Below are positions 7,899-9,399 of a DNA stretch of 9,399 nucleotides, in pieces. The position numbers were made by a program, and so were the translations under genes. How positions within the stretch are numbered: position 1 is the first letter of the stretch; every line of letters begins with the position of its first letter. The notes under the pieces were generated by a model. That model was not told the origin of the DNA and did not search any database. It worked only from the letters and a program-made list of their open reading frames with translations. The DNA comes from Paludibacter sp. (lineage in GTDB: Bacteria; Bacteroidota; Bacteroidia; Bacteroidales; Paludibacteraceae), in contig JANJXE010000035.1 of the NCBI GenBank assembly GCA_024709185.1, positions 1 to 9,399 of the forward strand. The letters are read 5' to 3'.

Positions 7899-9399
7899 GT
7901 TTTCCACTATAAAATGATAACTGCCAGAAGGCACTTCCAATCGAATCATATCATTTATGCTCTCCATTAACCTGATATGTTTAATGGACTTAACACTTCG
8001 TTGGTTACATGTAATCTTATCGAGCGAGGACGCATTTATCCAAACATCAGCGCTACTATTAGCCGGAATTTCAATTTTCCAATCAAGGGATTTGTCACTT
8101 TTATTCCATTCACTTTTTATAACTCCATAGGGTGATCGTGTCGATGCTTTTACAAAACTGAGACCTGTGGGAAAGATGGGCTTCATGATAATCTTTTTAA
8201 ATCCTACAGCCGACTTATCCGTTTTAATACCTGCAAGATCCTCGTAGAACCAAGCCATTAAATCGCCCAACAACATCACATGATTTCCTGAATTCATGGC
8301 AGGATCGGCTGTAATACCATTCCATAATTCCCAAATGGTGGTAGCATTATTTTCAATCATATAGCCCCAGCTCGGATAGGTCTTGTTGGTAGCAATCCGG
8401 TACGCCAAATCACCTCTATCGAATTTGGTTAACCCTCTCATTAAAAACTGAATACCGATTAAACCCACACCAACATGTGAATTAAATTCTCCTTCAGTCT
8501 TAGCAACGATGTGATTAAAAACCCGGGATTGATAGTCATCGGGCACCAGATTTTGCATTAGAGAAACCAAATTGGCTGTAACCGTATTATTAGAATAGTA
8601 TCCGGTAGCAGTGTTCAGAAATTTTTCATTGTACGCTTTCTTAATTTCAACAGCTAATTCACTGTACATCTTTTTATCCTCTTGATTATCTGTTACTTCA
8701 GCAAACTTAACCAGTATATTTAACAACTGATAATAGAAACTGGTAGCCAACAAAGTTCCATCAGTTTTTCGGGCAGGATCCTGCGAGTGAATTAAATCAA
8801 GCCTTTCGGGAGGCATACACCAATCACCGTATACATCCTTTTCGATCAGATAATTCTTCATGTAATTGGTTTTCATATACAGCATCCATTTTTTCATGGA
8901 AGGATAATGCTTCTTCACGGCATGGATATCTCCACGTTGTTCGTAAAGCATGTTCACGGTATGAATAAATGCCGATGGCCAGGTTACATTATCGCTGTAG
9001 AACTGCCAATAATTAGGAGCTACATCGGGTAAACTTCCGGTTTCACGTTGACTATCCTCAATGTCCTGAACCCATTTTTCATACAACAGGGTGTTCTCAA
9101 ACATAAAACTTTCACCAAAACATCCTGTTGCACGGTCACCCAGCCAGGGCATACGCTCGTCACGTTGCGGACAATCGGTCGGGAAACTGCGGTAATTGCC
9201 TTTAATTCCCCAATACGCATTTTTATAAATTCGATTCAGAAGGCTATCGGAAGTTTCAAAACTGCCAATCGTTTCCATTTCATCATAGTTCACTTTGCCT
9301 GTAAAGTCAGTTAATTCAGGGAGATAATCAATTCCCGAAATTTCGGCATAACGGAATCCCTGGTAGGTAAAAAGCGGACTCCAGGAGAAGTTTCCATCC
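7896..9399 (-). CDS. GH78 alpha-L-rhamnosidase, C-terminal part (5' end outside window)
   Basis: The frame is open to the right edge; 500 residues are visible and an N-terminal part with the start and any signal peptide is missing. GTG at 9293 could be taken as a start, but the codons before it encode family-typical sequence (FTYQGFRYAEISG, then LPELTDFTGKV), so it is internal. GH78 inverting rhamnosidase hallmarks are present: PTDCPQRDER with the likely general acid Glu at 9156-9158, the WLGDRA segment after it, and ATTIWELWNG with the likely catalytic base Glu at 8328-8330. SGNHVMLLGD and FYEDLAGI follow, closing the alpha/alpha barrel. A C-terminal beta-sandwich (from about VGFKKIIMKP) ends at FIVEN with no T9SS tail. 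It is the first visible gene of the run and abuts the GH106 gene. Cellular location cannot be judged without the N-terminus. Family assignment is secure; exact linkage specificity is not. Confidence 0.93.
   Translation of the reverse strand, partial: DGNFSWSPLFTYQGFRYAEISGIDYLPELTDFTGKVNYDEMETIGSFETSDSLLNRIYKNAYWGIKGNYRSFPTDCPQRDERMPWLGDRATGCFGESFMFENTLLYEKWVQDIEDSQRETGSLPDVAPNYWQFYSDNVTWPSAFIHTVNMLYEQRGDIHAVKKHYPSMKKWMLYMKTNYMKNYLIEKDVYGDWCMPPERLDLIHSQDPARKTDGTLLATSFYYQLLNILVKFAEVTDNQEDKKMYSELAVEIKKAYNEKFLNTATGYYSNNTVTANLVSLMQNLVPDDYQSRVFNHIVAKTEGEFNSHVGVGLIGIQFLMRGLTKFDRGDLAYRIATNKTYPSWGYMIENNATTIWELWNGITADPAMNSGNHVMLLGDLMAWFYEDLAGIKTDKSAVGFKKIIMKPIFPTGLSFVKASTRSPYGVIKSEWNKSDKSLDWKIEIPANSSADVWINASSLDKITCNQRSVKSIKHIRLMESINDMIRLEVPSGSYHFIVEN

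Noticed and set aside
7569..7970. Plus-strand open frame of 133 codons
   Set aside because: It lies across the junction of two strong minus-strand genes, has low-complexity His/Arg-rich content and no recognisable domain; it is an antisense shadow.
9291..9293. GTG at 9293 as the start of the GH78 gene
   Set aside because: The frame stays open upstream to the window edge and encodes conserved GH78 sequence (FTYQGFRYAEISG), so the GTG is an internal valine.

Overview
The window looks like Bacteroidota DNA, from a free-living or environmental polysaccharide degrader rather than a gut Bacteroides. Three things point there. The largest protein ends in a type IX secretion (T9SS, Por-type) sorting tail, which is confined to this phylum. 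The start codons lack Shine-Dalgarno sequences and sit behind A/T-rich leaders. The gene content is typical of a polysaccharide utilisation locus. All assignments come from reading motifs by eye; no database search was run.

All real coding sequence is on the minus strand and is packed with almost no gaps, so transcription runs from right to left. At the right edge (7896-9399) is the C-terminal 500 residues of a GH78 alpha-L-rhamnosidase, whose start lies outside the window. Its TAA stop abuts the ATG of the next gene with no base between. That gene (4632-7895) is a complete 1087-residue exported GH106-type alpha-L-rhamnosidase. After a 47-bp gap comes a very large open frame, 1-4584, with 1528 residues visible and its 3' end cut by the window. 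It encodes a signal peptide, two tandem lectin-like repeats, an Ig-like linker, a GH71/GH99-like TIM-barrel catalytic domain, a CBM9-like module, a CBM6-like module, a PA14 module and the start of a T9SS sorting tail.

Taken together this reads as a three-gene operon, probably part of a larger locus, for a rhamnose-containing polysaccharide. Inference: the giant T9SS protein is delivered to the surface or medium and binds, and perhaps cuts, the polymer. The two rhamnosidases of unrelated families have no sorting tail at their C-termini and would remove terminal alpha-L-rhamnose from oligosaccharides, the GH106 in the periplasm or outer envelope. The substrate is not determined by the sequence; rhamnogalacturonan, ulvan-like and bacterial or algal exopolysaccharides all remain possible. 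The least understood part is the catalytic domain of the giant protein, which has the WNEW signature of the GH99-like clan but lacks the second acidic residue expected just after it.

I saw no tRNA, rRNA, CRISPR array, insertion sequence, transporter or regulator gene. No non-coding stretch exceeds 47 bp.
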